From Paralithodes platypus (lineage: Eukaryota > Arthropoda > Malacostraca > Decapoda > Lithodidae): 64,000 nucleotides of DNA. The stretch covers positions 7,870,525 through 7,934,524 of the forward strand of contig CM064552.1 of NCBI GenBank assembly GCA_032716605.1. The letters are read 5' to 3'. A program made the translations under genes and the position numbers. The notes under the pieces are model-generated. The model did no database searches and was not told the DNA's origin. It was given only the letters and a program-made list of their open reading frames with translations. Position 1 is the stretch's first letter. Every line of letters starts with the position of its first letter. This document shows, one piece after another, positions 1-9,524 of this stretch.

Positions 1-72
1 ATATATATCAATTCCACAGCGAGAAGTGACAATGTAAAATTAAAGGGAATTGAATATTAAATTGAGTAAGAT

Positions 73-485
73 GAGTGTGTGTGTGTGTGGAGAGTGTGTG
101 TGTGTGTGTCCTAGTGTTTAATTTTCCACATCTTCCACTAGACAACACCCAACACCAGTACCCCCCCCCCCTCTCTCTACCAAATATACAAAATATAAAA
201 CAAAACACACACACATCAATATCACGCACTCAAAACAATAATACTGCCCTAATAATAATCACAGCCCCCCCCCCCCCACACACACACACACACATGTATA
301 TATGTGTATGACCCCGACTGATCACGTTTAAATCCATGAATAAACTATGAATATCTGCATTTATATCATGGGTTATTTGGCGGGAGTTAATGTATGCTGT
401 GATCCGGCTTTGAAATATATGTATAAAACAAAAATCATTGAAAATCACCGGGTGGATGGCTGTGTGTGTGTGTGTGGGTGTGTGT

Positions 486-531
<46 letters not shown>

Positions 532-554
532 ATGAATGTGGAATTGATTGCCAA

Positions 555-588
<34 letters not shown>

Positions 589-796
589 TGGGTGAAGGAG
601 GTAGTTATCAATTACAGTATGTGTGTGAGAGAGGGAGAGGGAGAGGGAGGCAGGAAGATAAAAGTCTGTGTGAGGGAGTAAGATTGCTAGATTGCAAACT
701 TTTAGCATTTCATTGGACCAGACAGACAAACTGATTGATGGTATTGATTAGCTTAGTGAGATAAAAAAAACAATATATATAATATTGTTTGACGTG

Positions 797-827
<31 letters not shown>

Positions 828-860
828 GTATGTGTATGTGTATGTGTGTGTGCGCTTAGG
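73..860. repeat. Microsatellite-rich segment, mainly (GT)n and (GA)n
   Basis: (GT)n runs lie at about 73-108, 463-530 and 795-850, a C-tract plus (CA)n at 267-294, and (GA)n at about 555-588. The dinucleotides translate into VCVC, THTH or RERE strings on either strand, and these are not genes. Nothing else is recognisable in 1-900. Confidence 0.9.
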
Positions 861-899
861 TGTATCCTATTTCAATAGTGTTTATAAATATATTGTGTT

Positions 900-1414
900 T
901 CCTGAGTACGATAGTTAATGCCAATCCTGAAAACATGAATGAAGTGCCTCAACGCAAATATTAATTAAACGTTGTGTGTGTGTATGAGAGAGAGGTATGA
1001 ATGTGTATAGATATTTTCTATATCAGTAGGAATTATGTATATTACGATGTATATAAAATCATAAATTTTTTGGATCGAACTTCTGGTATATACAGTACAT
1101 GAGACATTTACATTTTTCAATTTTTGTATACACCCTAAATATGTTAATGAACCATCAAACTACTATATTATATTAATGCAAGTTTTATGAATATGACGTA
1201 TGAGAGAATTGTACAGAAATATCTTGTATTGCTCAAATGGTCGTAGTATTTATGAATGAGCGCGATGTATTTATGAGATGTACAAAGGGGTCATTAATGT
1301 TGCTAGTGATTGTGTGCCTATATGAATGGGTGTCAACATTGTATATGATGTACAAATATATCGGGCGTTAATGATGGATGGTGTGTGTGTGTGTGTGTGG
1401 GTGGGTGTGGGTGT

Positions 1415-1459
<45 letters not shown>

Positions 1460-2031
1460 CGTGCGTGCGCAGAAAGTTGTAATATATGTACTAATAGGTA
1501 GGCAATTGATGGTTGAAAATATTATAGCGCAATCTGAATGAGTGCATAATATTTGAAGGATGTACTGATAGGTCATTATACAGTAGGATATTGTCCGAGC
1601 CTGTCGGTGAATTCAGTTTTATTACTACTTGTTCTACTGAAGTACAATTTGACGGCTGATTCTTTCAATAGTTTGTTATTACATGCTGTTCAATTTAATT
1701 ACTACTACTAACTATTATTCACTATCCACATGAAGTAGTTAACTTATTATTACATGCTATTCTACTGAACCACAACCTTTGACCTTTTCAAAATGTGTAA
1801 TACTTTGTTGTCCAAAGAGATTTATTTTAAAAGTTTGTTGTCACTACTCTTCCTAATTGAAGTACAACCTATAGCTGCAGTACGACTTATCACTGGTACA
1901 CAATGTTCTATTGATATTCGACGCTTGACTGAAGCTTTCCCAATGTTTAATATTATTCGCTGTCCAAATGATGTACATCTCTTAAATGACCAATCCAAAT
2001 GTGTACAATTTCTTGCCATCCATATGTTTAC
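900..2031. other. No gene seen; degenerate repeats and one (GT)n block
   Basis: A (GT)n block with GGGTG interruptions and a GCGTGC tail occupies about 1381-1470. Around 1200-1375 short phrases containing 'gatgtacaa' recur, suggesting an old tandem repeat. From 1615 to 2030 phrases such as 'attacatgct' and 'agtacaacct' recur at irregular spacing, so this looks like diverged tandem DNA leading into the repeat at 2032. No coding potential is supported. Confidence 0.5.
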
Positions 2032-2145
2032 TATTACTCGCTATCAAAGTGTGTACTATTACTCGCTATCCTAATGTGTACTATTACTCGCTATCCAAAT
2101 GTGTACTATTACTCACTACCCATGTTTACTATTACCCATTACCTT
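2032..2145. repeat. 25-bp tandem repeat just upstream of the CASK exon
   Basis: Four to five units of a 25-bp monomer (core 'tattactcgctatcc' plus 'aaatgtgtac') lie end to end, the last units degrading to 'tattacccattacc'. The array stops about 90 bases before the 3' splice site of the exon at 2238. A pyrimidine-rich tract (2170-2230) separates the two. Confidence 0.8.
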
Positions 2146-2237
2146 ATTGGAGTACAACCTTTGACTAACCTTGTTCTCTTCTCTCCCCTCCTCCCCACCA
2201 CCACCACCTCCACCCTCACCTTCGCGCCCTGATGCAG

Positions 2238-2306
2238 CGGGAGGCCCGAGGATCCGTTACCTTCAAGATAGTGCCCTCCTACCGCAGCGCCCCACCACCC
2301 TGCGAG
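2238..2306 (+). CDS. CASK: CASK exon, PDZ-SH3 linker (partial gene)
   Basis: This 69-base exon encodes 23 residues starting [15 protein letters not shown] and ending PPPCE. The block is diagnostic of the end of the PDZ domain and the following linker in CASK (calcium/calmodulin-dependent serine protein kinase; Caki in flies), a membrane-associated guanylate kinase scaffold at synapses and epithelial junctions. The splice signals are strong: a long pyrimidine tract ending in GCAG at 2234-2237 and a GAG/GTACGT donor at 2304-2310. Both ends are phase 0. The sequence and splice sites are seen directly; assignment to CASK rests on recall of the family sequence. The following SH3 exon, which should contain a WWQ motif, was not found. 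The kinase, L27, PDZ core and guanylate kinase exons were not found either, so the rest of the gene is outside the window or this is an isolated copy. Confidence 0.8.
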
Positions 2307-2452
2307 GTACGTAGCGTTTGTGTTTAGTCCTGGTTACTGTAGTGGGTTTTGTAGTGATTAAGGTGTGTATTGGAAGTGTTATAGGGCATTTCAGGGGTGT
2401 TTAGGTTGTATTATGTTGTTATTTTAGGGTGTATTGAGGGTATTTTCGATCG

Positions 2453-2503
2453 GTCACATTCGAAATAGTCCCTCCTTACCGCACCATCCCGCCACCCTGC
2501 GAG
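2453..2503 (+). pseudogene. Tandem copy 2 of the CASK exon (3' part plus donor)
   Basis: This 17-codon open stretch reads VTFEIVPPYRTIPPPCE and aligns residue for residue with the exon at 2238-2306, 197 bases downstream. It keeps the same frame, the PPPCE end and a GAG/GTACGT donor. There is no pyrimidine tract or clear CAG acceptor before it. The following intron start (gtagcatttatg) also resembles the one after the parent exon, so the duplication unit includes intron. It is probably a dead copy; use as an alternative exon is not excluded. Confidence 0.7.
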
Positions 2504-2622
2504 GTACGTAGCATTTATGTTTGGTCCAGGTTAGTATAACATATATTAGAGTTATTTAATGGTGTCTTAGGGTTATATAGGATGTGTGTTGAGTTATTTA
2601 GGGTGTGTTGCACTATATATTT

Positions 2623-2676
2623 AATGCCACCTTCAAGATAGTCGTCGCTGATCACACCATACCACCACCCTGCGAG
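2623..2676 (+). pseudogene. Tandem copy 3 of the CASK exon
   Basis: This 18-codon open stretch reads NATFKIVVADHTIPPPCE and ends in GAG/GTATGT, 173 bases after the copy 2 donor. The middle (VADHTI) has drifted, but the FKIV and PPPCE blocks are intact and no stop has appeared. No convincing acceptor is visible upstream. Confidence 0.65.
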
Positions 2677-2796
2677 GTATGTAGCGTTTGTCATTTTTTA
2701 ATTTAGTATAGTTTATTCATTTTTTCTTAGGTTATTATATGCTGTTTTAGTTTATTTTCATCTATTTTGGGGTGTAATAGGGGTATTTTTTTATCG

Positions 2797-2854
2797 GTGA
2801 CTGTCAAGATAGTCCCCTTGTACGGCACTGCTCCGCTCCATTATAAAGTACCCG
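2797..2854 (+). pseudogene. Tandem copy 4 of the CASK exon, most diverged
   Basis: This 19-codon open stretch reads VTVKIVPLYGTAPLHYKVP and is followed by G/GTACGT, about 178 bases after the previous donor. VTxKIVP and the YxTAP region still match the parent, while PPPCE has been replaced. An AATAG 18 bases upstream is a weak possible acceptor. Confidence 0.55.
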
Positions 2855-2860
2855 GTACGT

Positions 2861-3144
2861 AATGTTAGTGATATTGGAGTGTATGATTTGTAAAACATTT
2901 GAGTATTTTGGGGCATTATGAATTGCATTAGGTTACTAAAGGCTATGTTCAGTCAGTATTAGACATTTTGGGGTAATAAAAAAATATATTTTAGAAAAAT
3001 TCTTGGGTGTTTTTAGCACTATGGACTCTGACCAAAGGTTTAGAAGCCTGCAAACGAGATGCAGTGAAGGGAATTGCTTTCAACATTATGCTCGCACCAA
3101 GGACCTGAAACACAGGGAAGGAGAGAGTGGGCTCTTCCCAAAGT
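2861..3144. other. No feature recognised
   Basis: AT-rich DNA continues the decaying tandem pattern of the CASK exon region, then about 140 bases of moderate GC lead into the transposon at 3145. An 89-codon open frame starting at 3003 runs into that transposon and has no recognisable domain. Confidence 0.5.
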
Positions 3145-3525
3145 TTAAGGGAGCCCACCTTGCTTTTTTCTCTTTCTCTCCCTCTCTATTTGGCTTGTAT
3201 CCATTCGGCCCCGTTCAGCCTACTATTTTAAGACGGTTACCCCCATCCAGGTGTCAAAAGTTTTCTTGGTGAGCGGTAGCGAGCCAGCATATATATATTT
3301 TTGTTTTGACAGCAAGCTAAATTTGTACATTTTTCGATAGAAAAATTTCTCCGGCAAAGCCGGATTTCTCCATATAATGCTGGCTCGCTATCGCTCGCCA
3401 GGAAGAAATCGACACCTGGATGGGGATAAACGTCTTAAAACATTTGGCTGAATGGGGCCGAATAAATACAAGCCAGAGAAAGAAAGAAAAGGAGAGAAAG
3501 ATAAAAAAAAACGGTGACCCCCCTT
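3145..3525. mobile_element. G-long TTAA foldback element, copy 1
   Basis: The element is bounded by TTAA at 3145-3148 and 3522-3525. The ends read TTAAGGGAGCCCACC and GGTGACCCCCCTTAA and are imperfect inverted copies. Almost the whole 381 bp folds on itself: 'ctggctcgctatcgctcg' in the right arm mirrors 'gagcggtagcgagccag' in the left, and the centre holds a CCGGC/GCCGG palindrome. No coding capacity. A TTAA target with G-rich ends suggests a piggyBac-like MITE, but the superfamily is inferred only from these ends. Confidence 0.75.
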
Positions 3526-3562
3526 AAGACTATTTCACCCTCAGACACACCAACGTAATGTA

Positions 3563-3893
3563 TTAAGGGGGGATAGGCCGGTTTTTCTGGCCCCCTTCTC
3601 CCTCGTGTTTAGCCCCATTTGCTTTGAGATTACAAGACATTCGCCCTATTAGTTTGGCGATTTTAAGACCTTTCACCCCATGTCTTTGTTAATATTAAGA
3701 CCTTTCGTGCCATTATCGCTCGCTTGTAATTTTAAGAGTAACCGGCCTTTGGCCGGAACATTTTTCTACCGAAAAATGTACAAATTTATCTTGAAGGGGG
3801 GTCTAGGGGTGCTTTTCTAAGCTTGATGGAGGTCTAGGGAGGAAACAAAAAGATAAAACAATAAGCAAATATAAACGCCCCATCTCCCCTTAA
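3563..3893 (+). mobile_element. G-short TTAA element, copy 1
   Basis: The element starts TTAAGGGGGGATAGG and ends ATCTCCCCTTAA, 331 bp. Diagnostic internal blocks are 'tttagccccatt', 'gcgattttaagacc', 'cctttcgtgccat', the hairpin 'cggcctttggccgg' and 'aagcttgatggaggtct'. It shares the 'tttttctaccgaaaaatgtac' core with G-long, so the two families are related. Confidence 0.75.
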
Positions 3894-4004
3894 CGTAGCT
3901 CTAGGTCCATAAGTTGGTGTCAGTGTGCTTCATGGGCCAAGTTCCAGGAATTGGGTCTTACTGTGGCGAATTTAGTGTTACTTACGTTAGAGGGAGGTCA
4001 CAGG

Positions 4005-4131
4005 TCGCCTAGTGTGGGGTGGGGGTGGCAAGTTGGCTATTGTGGGGTGGGGGTGTCATAAATTGTGGGGTGGGGGTGTTATAAATTGGGGGGTGGAGGT
4101 GTCAAGTTGTTTATTGTGGGGTGGGGGTGTC

Positions 4132-4169
<38 letters not shown>
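4005..4169. repeat. GTGGGGTGGGGGTGTC minisatellite and T-tract
   Basis: About four units of a roughly 30-base monomer (core 'attgtggggtgggggtgtc') are followed by about 35 T residues (4134-4169). Two more diverged units occur at about 4553-4600, just before the LINE at 4608. Confidence 0.8.
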
Positions 4170-4173
<4 letters not shown>

Positions 4174-4591
4174 GGATGATGGAGACAAAAGGCAGAACTT
4201 CCTGTGACGTGTGCCTCCCCCAGAGTTGAAAATGTCAGGGCCAAAATATTTTATAATTTACAGAGATTATTTATATTATTATTATAATTATTATTATTAT
4301 TATCATTGTTTATTTTAAAGGTAGTGTTGTATGTGATGAGTTTGTGGTATAGTGTATGGAAAGAAAGAGGAGGTGTTTAGGAGGGCAGAATGGGGTTGCC
4401 CTCAATATTGGTGAGGCACAAAAAGGATCAGCAAGGGAGGCCCGGTGGTGAAACAGGAGTTCCAGCTGTCCTTATCAGCCACCTAGCACTCCCCGGGAGT
4501 ACCGCCATTTTCGGCTGGTACCTATAGCCTCATCCTAACAAACCTGAGCTTATTGTGGGGTGGAGTGTTAAGTTAGTTATTGTAGGGTGGG
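4170..4591. other. No gene seen
   Basis: Contains a (TTA)n-rich tract at about 4270-4305 and unremarkable sequence. The LINE target site begins at 4592. Confidence 0.5.
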
Positions 4592-4607
4592 AGTGTGGGT
4601 TGAGAAT

Positions 4608-5991
4608 GGGTAGAGGAAGTGAGAAAACTGGCAGACATTGCGAAATCTGAACCACATGCTGCTTATACTGCCTTCACATATGGCGTTAAGCACAGATGGA
4701 CCTTTCTTATGAGAACAGTGCCAGACATTGGACCGATGCTCCAACCGCTGGAAAAAGAAATCGGGGAAGCATTCATACCTGCATTAACAGAGAGGCAAGG
4801 CTTCACACAAGAGCTAAGAGATCTATTAGCTCTTCCGCCAAGGTTCGGAGGTATGGGGATCATAAACCCAGTGGAGGCTGCGCCTTATGAGTACCAAAAT
4901 TCCCTTAAACTTAGTACGTCTCTGACAGAAAAAATACGGGAGCAAAAGGAAAATGATGAGGTGGCGAAGATGAACAACGAAATGCAAGACATGAAATAAC
5001 AAAGAGCAGAGAAGAGAGACAGAAACATAGCCTAGAACAAATTAAGACCGAATGTAGTGAAGAACTGAAAATGAGAGTTGAGATGGCACAAGACACGGGG
5101 GCTTCAAATTGGCTCACTTCATTACCAATAAAGGAAAAAGGCTTCAGCTTAAATAAACAAGAATTCAATGATGCCGTAGCCTTGAAGTATGGGTGGCCAG
5201 TTTCGAACCTGCCGCTGAAATGTGCATGTGGTGAAATAAACAACTCAGACCACCTGTAAGAGAGGAGGATTCATCTGTATCCGGCATGATGAAGTACGAG
5301 ACATCACTGCACAAATGCTGGACGAGGTGTGCCATGATGTCAGAATCGAACTGGACCTTCTGCCTATGGACGGATAGCGCTTGGCCCACAATACTGCAAA
5401 TACTTCAAATGCAGCAAGAGTGGACGTAAGTTCTTGAGGTTTTTGGACGAGGGGACAACGGGCTTTTTTCGACATCAGAATCTTTAACCCAAGAGCTCAA
5501 ACATATCGGGAGCGAGGACTCAAGGCGGCATACTTGAGAAACGAAAGTGAGAAGAAACGCGCTTATGAAGAAAGAATTTTGAACAGGGATCAAGGAAGCT
5601 TTACTCCTCTGGTCTTCTCATCGTCGGGAGGAATGGGACCTTCTGCAAGTGTCTTCTATGCCAGATTAGCTGAACAAATATCGGAGAAAAAGTGCTAGCA
5701 TATAAGCCAAGTCATAACTTGGATGAGATGCCGGCTCTCTTTCTCTCTCCTCAGGTCTGCTCTCCTGCGTCTCAGGGGTACAAGGTCCTCCCCACTACAG
5801 AGGACAAGAGTGAGAGACTTGGACTTTGAAATGGTCGTGGCGGAGGGCCGAATTGGGGAACATCTAGGTTGAATGTAAGGAGGTACCGGTACAATAAGAT
5901 AAATTATAGGGGAACTAGAATAAGATAGATTGTACACCACTTTGTAATTGTCACTTAAATAAAAAAAAGAAAAAAAAAAAGAAAGAAAGGA
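4608..5991 (+). mobile_element. 5'-truncated LINE, zinc finger/endonuclease end, broken copy
   Basis: A retroposed fragment flanked by a perfect 16-bp target duplication (AGTGTGGGTTGAGAAT at 4592-4607 and 5992-6007), with an A-rich tail at about 5960-5990. That is the structure left by target-primed reverse transcription. It matches the better copy at 19971 over its whole length but is frameshifted (an A lost near 4966), has lost the cysteines of the zinc finger near 5250, and carries a TAG at about 5376-5378. Recognisable protein blocks are the thumb-like region (LPPRFGGMGIINPVEAA) and CACGEINNSDH. Confidence 0.85.
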
Positions 5992-6118
5992 AGTGTGGGT
6001 TGAGAATCTAGTAGTGAGGAAAATATTACATACACAGGGGGTTCGTATCAACTAGGAGGTCTCAGATAGTGTTAACTCTACTAGCTAAACTAACACCAAC
6101 TGTAATCCCTGTCCTATC

Positions 6119-6218
6119 TTAACCTAAGAGAGTGAGAGTGAGTGAGAGAGAGAGGGAGAGAGAGAGGTGGGAGAGAAGAGAAGAGAAGAGAGAGAGAGAG
6201 AGAGAGAGAGATATAATG
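6119..6218. repeat. (GA)n-rich microsatellite
   Basis: Imperfect GA/GAGT repeats from about 6125 to 6212. The open frame across it on the - strand reads SLSLS and is low-complexity translation. Confidence 0.9.
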
Positions 6219-6407
6219 TGTGTGTAGGTATACCACACATGTCTGCATACAAAACAAAATACCACACACGTCTGAGCTAGCATATATTGATAGTGAGCAG
6301 TGTTGGTATATACTGTAATAATGACTAGACTGTGATACAGATTGTTTACATAATGGAATTTTACAGATAAATTATTATATATAATGCGTAAGCAGAGTTT
6401 GGTATCC

Positions 6408-6768
6408 CCCCCCCCCCCCCCCCGTATAGTGGGTACCACACGAAAAAAATGTCTGTCGTCGTCGTCGTTGTCTTCGTCGTCGTCCGTCTGTCTCGGAACT
6501 CCTCCTAGACCGTTGGACGGATTTTCACCAAATTTCACACAAATATTTGTTGCGTGAATGCAAAAGTCAGTCAAAAAAGATTTTTTGAATTTATGCAATA
6601 GTTATGATTTTAGGTCCAAAATATGGTTCCCCCCCCCACCTCCCGGACCCCCCCCTCCCCCAACACTCCCGGAACCCCCCCCCCCCCCCCCCGCCCCCGC
6701 CCCCGCCCCCCAGCAATGATGGCGTTGTTAGTGTGTGAGCCCCGAAGGGGCTCACACACTAAGAACGC
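6408..6768. repeat. C-tracts and a long perfect hairpin (unclassified repeat)
   Basis: C-runs lie at about 6408-6423 and 6630-6712, either side of a (GTC)n-like stretch at 6450-6490. At 6728-6762 a 16-base arm TTAGTGTGTGAGCCCC is followed by GAA and its exact reverse complement. Pairing resumes outside it (GCGTT at 6722-6726 with AACGC at 6764-6768) after one mismatch. Looks like the end of a mobile element whose other limit was not defined. Confidence 0.65.
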
Positions 6769-6892
6769 ATTCGTTGTGGGAGCGAAAACATCTCGCTAGC
6801 ATTTGCTAGGTTAAGTTAGTTTAGTTGGCATTAGAAGTGATGGTAGTAATATTTGGATTTATGGTGATAGTAGTGATAATGGCGATAATTCA

Positions 6893-7135
6893 GTGAGTTC
6901 ACTGCTCAATAGGTGGCGTTCTGAGAGTGAGGGTCTGAGTCTGGAGGGTGAGACGGTGAAGCACTTGGGCGAAGCAACCAGCCGCTTCAGAGATGGAGCT
7001 CCTTCGAGCCATGATGGATGCTTCACATGTCTCACTCCCCAGACTGGAACAAGACCTCACGGGCTTCACCGTGTTGAGCGGTGGAATGTACAGGCTCTCA
7101 GCCTATGCCCGAGAGGGAGTAGTTGGAATATAGAA

Positions 7136-7160
<25 letters not shown>
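6893..7160 (+). mobile_element. SINE-like retroposon with poly(A), copy 1
   Basis: About 245 bp beginning near 'gttcactgctcaataggtggcg' and ending 'agtagttggaatatag' followed by about 26 A (7134-7159). The same unit occurs inverted at 12258-12505, so the ends are defined by comparison. Blocks such as 'gaacaagacctcacgggctt' and 'tcagcctatgcccgagag' are shared. No tRNA boxes were recognised. Confidence 0.7.
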
Positions 7161-7166
<6 letters not shown>

Positions 7167-7805
7167 ATGATGGTTGTAGTTGTATTGATGATGATGACAG
7201 TAGTGATGATGATGACAGTAGTAGATATGATGGTGACAGTAGTAGTAATGATGGTCATAATAGTAGTGATGATGGTGACAAGTAATGATGATAGTTGTAG
7301 TGATAATAATGACAGTAGTGATGATGGTAGTGACGATGGTGTGAGTATTAGCTATGATGGTGAGTAGTAGTGAGGATGGTGAAATTTGTAGTGATGATGA
7401 CGATAGTTGTGGTGATGAAGTTCATAGTAATGGTGATGATGGCAGTAGTAGTGATGATGGTGACTGTAGAATAAATTATGGTAATATTTGTGACAGTAGT
7501 AATGATGATGGTTATAGTAGTAGTGATGATGTTAACAGTAGTAATGATGATTGTAAGATGGTGGTGATGATATTAGTAATGATGGTTGATAGTTGTAGTA
7601 TCAATGATGATAGTAGTGATTAAGATGCTAGTGACAATGGACAGTGATGATGGTGAGAGTAGTAGTGATAATTGTAATTGTAGTAGTGATGATGATCATA
7701 GTAATGGTGATTATGACAGTACTCGTGATGATTGTGGCAGTTGTAGTGATGATGGCAGTTGTAGTGATGATGGCAGTAGTAGTGATTATGTTGATTGTGA
7801 TTGAT
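7161..7805. repeat. Long GAT/AGT trinucleotide region
   Basis: About 640 bases of interrupted (GAT)n and (AGT)n triplets directly follow the poly(A) of the SINE at 6893. Open frames here read poly-Asp/Ser in one frame and poly-Met/Val or His/Tyr in others. They come from the triplet repeat, not from selection. Confidence 0.9.
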
Positions 7806-8149
7806 GGTATTAGTGATGATGGTAACCCATCGCAGAGTTGGGTATGCCGTTTTGATTTTGGGCAAAACGGCACGTCTACTTTATTATTATTATTATTGTT
7901 GTACTTAAACTTAAATTAACTGTTCTACTAGGGTAGGAATAATTCGACAGTTGATTGGAAGTTCACGTCTTTATTTAACAAACTCCCATGGTTACCGTAA
8001 TCCACATAGCAATTGATTCTCTGTTCGAGTCAAGACGAGTTTGAATGCCTACGACGGCCCAGTATATTATGCACTTTGAAATGTTTACATTCCCATCACA
8101 ACCAATCGCTATTCAGAGTCTTGACTCACTTCGACCTCGAGCCAAAGGC
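7806..8149. other. No gene seen; one hairpin
   Basis: TGCCGTTTTG at 7847 pairs with CAAAACGGCA about 20 bases downstream, followed by (ATT)n at 7880-7897. The rest is unrecognised. Confidence 0.5.
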
Positions 8150-8560
8150 ACATCACTATATTCACAATGGTAGATAAAACTATACTATAACTGTCCCTCA
8201 ATATATCCTTTAATCACTTTAACAGTATTAGGACCGAGGATTGTACCTATATGTTCTCACATCATCATGACAATATCAGAAACACATTCCTTTACATAGG
8301 ATTAAATCACCTTAATCATATTAGACACGAATAATGAACCCGTAGGTATTTACATCACCATCACCATGACCATACTAGTAAACAATTATTCGATACACGT
8401 TCTTAAATCCCCTTTACAATATTGAACACAATTACTAAATCAACAGGTATTTATGTCACCTTTACAATATCAGAACACTATGTCCTTTAGGTCACTTTAA
8501 CAATGTTACAAACTATTATTCAATCAATGACATCCTTAAAACGAGTTGGCTAGATATTTA
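8150..8560. repeat. Degenerate tandem repeat, period about 115 bp
   Basis: Phrases of the type 'tatttacatcacc ... acaatat ... cctttaaatcactttaacaatatt' recur three to four times with heavy drift (for example near 8210, 8300, 8410 and 8480). Boundaries are approximate. Confidence 0.5.
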
Positions 8561-9032
8561 CGTGCATTCGAAAGCATGCTGTCGACGAGGTGAATATCTA
8601 ATTAATAACTGTTGTTTCCTTATAACAAAAAGAGTATTTCATGGGTCTGCTGAAGCCCTTCTCTAACTATTTCTTCAGCTTGGTCTAACCTATTTTGTAA
8701 ATGCTAAACCCCGGAAAACTGCTCAGGTAAACCCAGTTATCTCAATTACATGGGCTTTATCAATTATTTTCCCTTTTAGCTTTATCCCGAAGAAGTCCCA
8801 CTTAATATTTAACATTTTTTACTCAATATCCTATTCGATTCTGTACTATTGCTAGCTGATTGGCTGAGTGCCTTTACTAACAATAACAGCTATATCTCTC
8901 AACACATCTCTTTATTTCATCATTTGTCTAATCAGATTCTCGTTTGCTGTTCTATAAGAATACATAGATTGTATGGTTGGAACACACTGGCTAGGTCTAG
9001 CATTTAACTTTTTGGTAAGTCTGTTCGGGCTC
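8561..9032. other. No feature recognised
   Basis: AT-rich unique-looking DNA with no open frame of note and no repeat recognised elsewhere in the window. Confidence 0.5.
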
Positions 9033-9524
9033 TTAACCCCTCCTTCCCGGTTGTCATTTTAAAATGACACCGCTGCAGATGGCCAGGAACCCGGGTGTCA
9101 TTTTAAAATCCGTAAGCTTGAAAGCCTATTAAGCTTGGTTTGAAAGCCGTGCGCCGAACCGAACCGTATGTAAACACAGCCGGTCAGAGCGACGCGCACC
9201 TTCAAACACAAGAAGGAGAAGTCGGACTCTTGTTGTTATTGTTTTGGAAAACAAGAATTAGTGTTATTATTGTGAAGATATTGCTAATATCGTGGAAAAA
9301 TGCGCACCGCGGAAATTGTCATCACAACTGAACCAGTTCACCTAGAGAGCTCTACTCAAAGCCAGTCTACAGATACAAAACAGCGCTACGTTTTGAGATG
9401 TGTTTGAATTCTCTAGCAGTTAAAATAACAAAGATAGGGCTAGGCCTATTAAGACATTTTTCGGCCAGATCGCCCGGATCTCAATAATGTCCTTAGGATG
9501 GCGAGCCCGGGCAAGAAGGGTTAA
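9033..9524. mobile_element. P3 TTAA element (492 bp)
   Basis: TTAA at 9033-9036 and 9521-9524 bounds a segment whose left end reads TTAACCCCTCCTTCCCGG. The reverse complement of its right end reads TTAACCCTTCTTGCCCGGG, so the ends form inverted repeats of about 18 bp. A second small inverted pair, GTGTCATTTTAAAA and TCATTTTAAAATGACA, lies at about 9053-9107. The 63-codon open frame at 9140 inside it has no recognisable domain. TTAA plus CCC/GGG ends fit a piggyBac-type MITE. Confidence 0.7.

Noticed and set aside
445..734. VCVC, THTH and RERE open frames near the left end
   Set aside because: Pure dinucleotide repeat translations on both strands.
7161..7805. Acidic Asp/Ser-rich proteins
   Set aside because: Produced by GAT/AGT triplets after a SINE poly(A); alternative frames are equally open.
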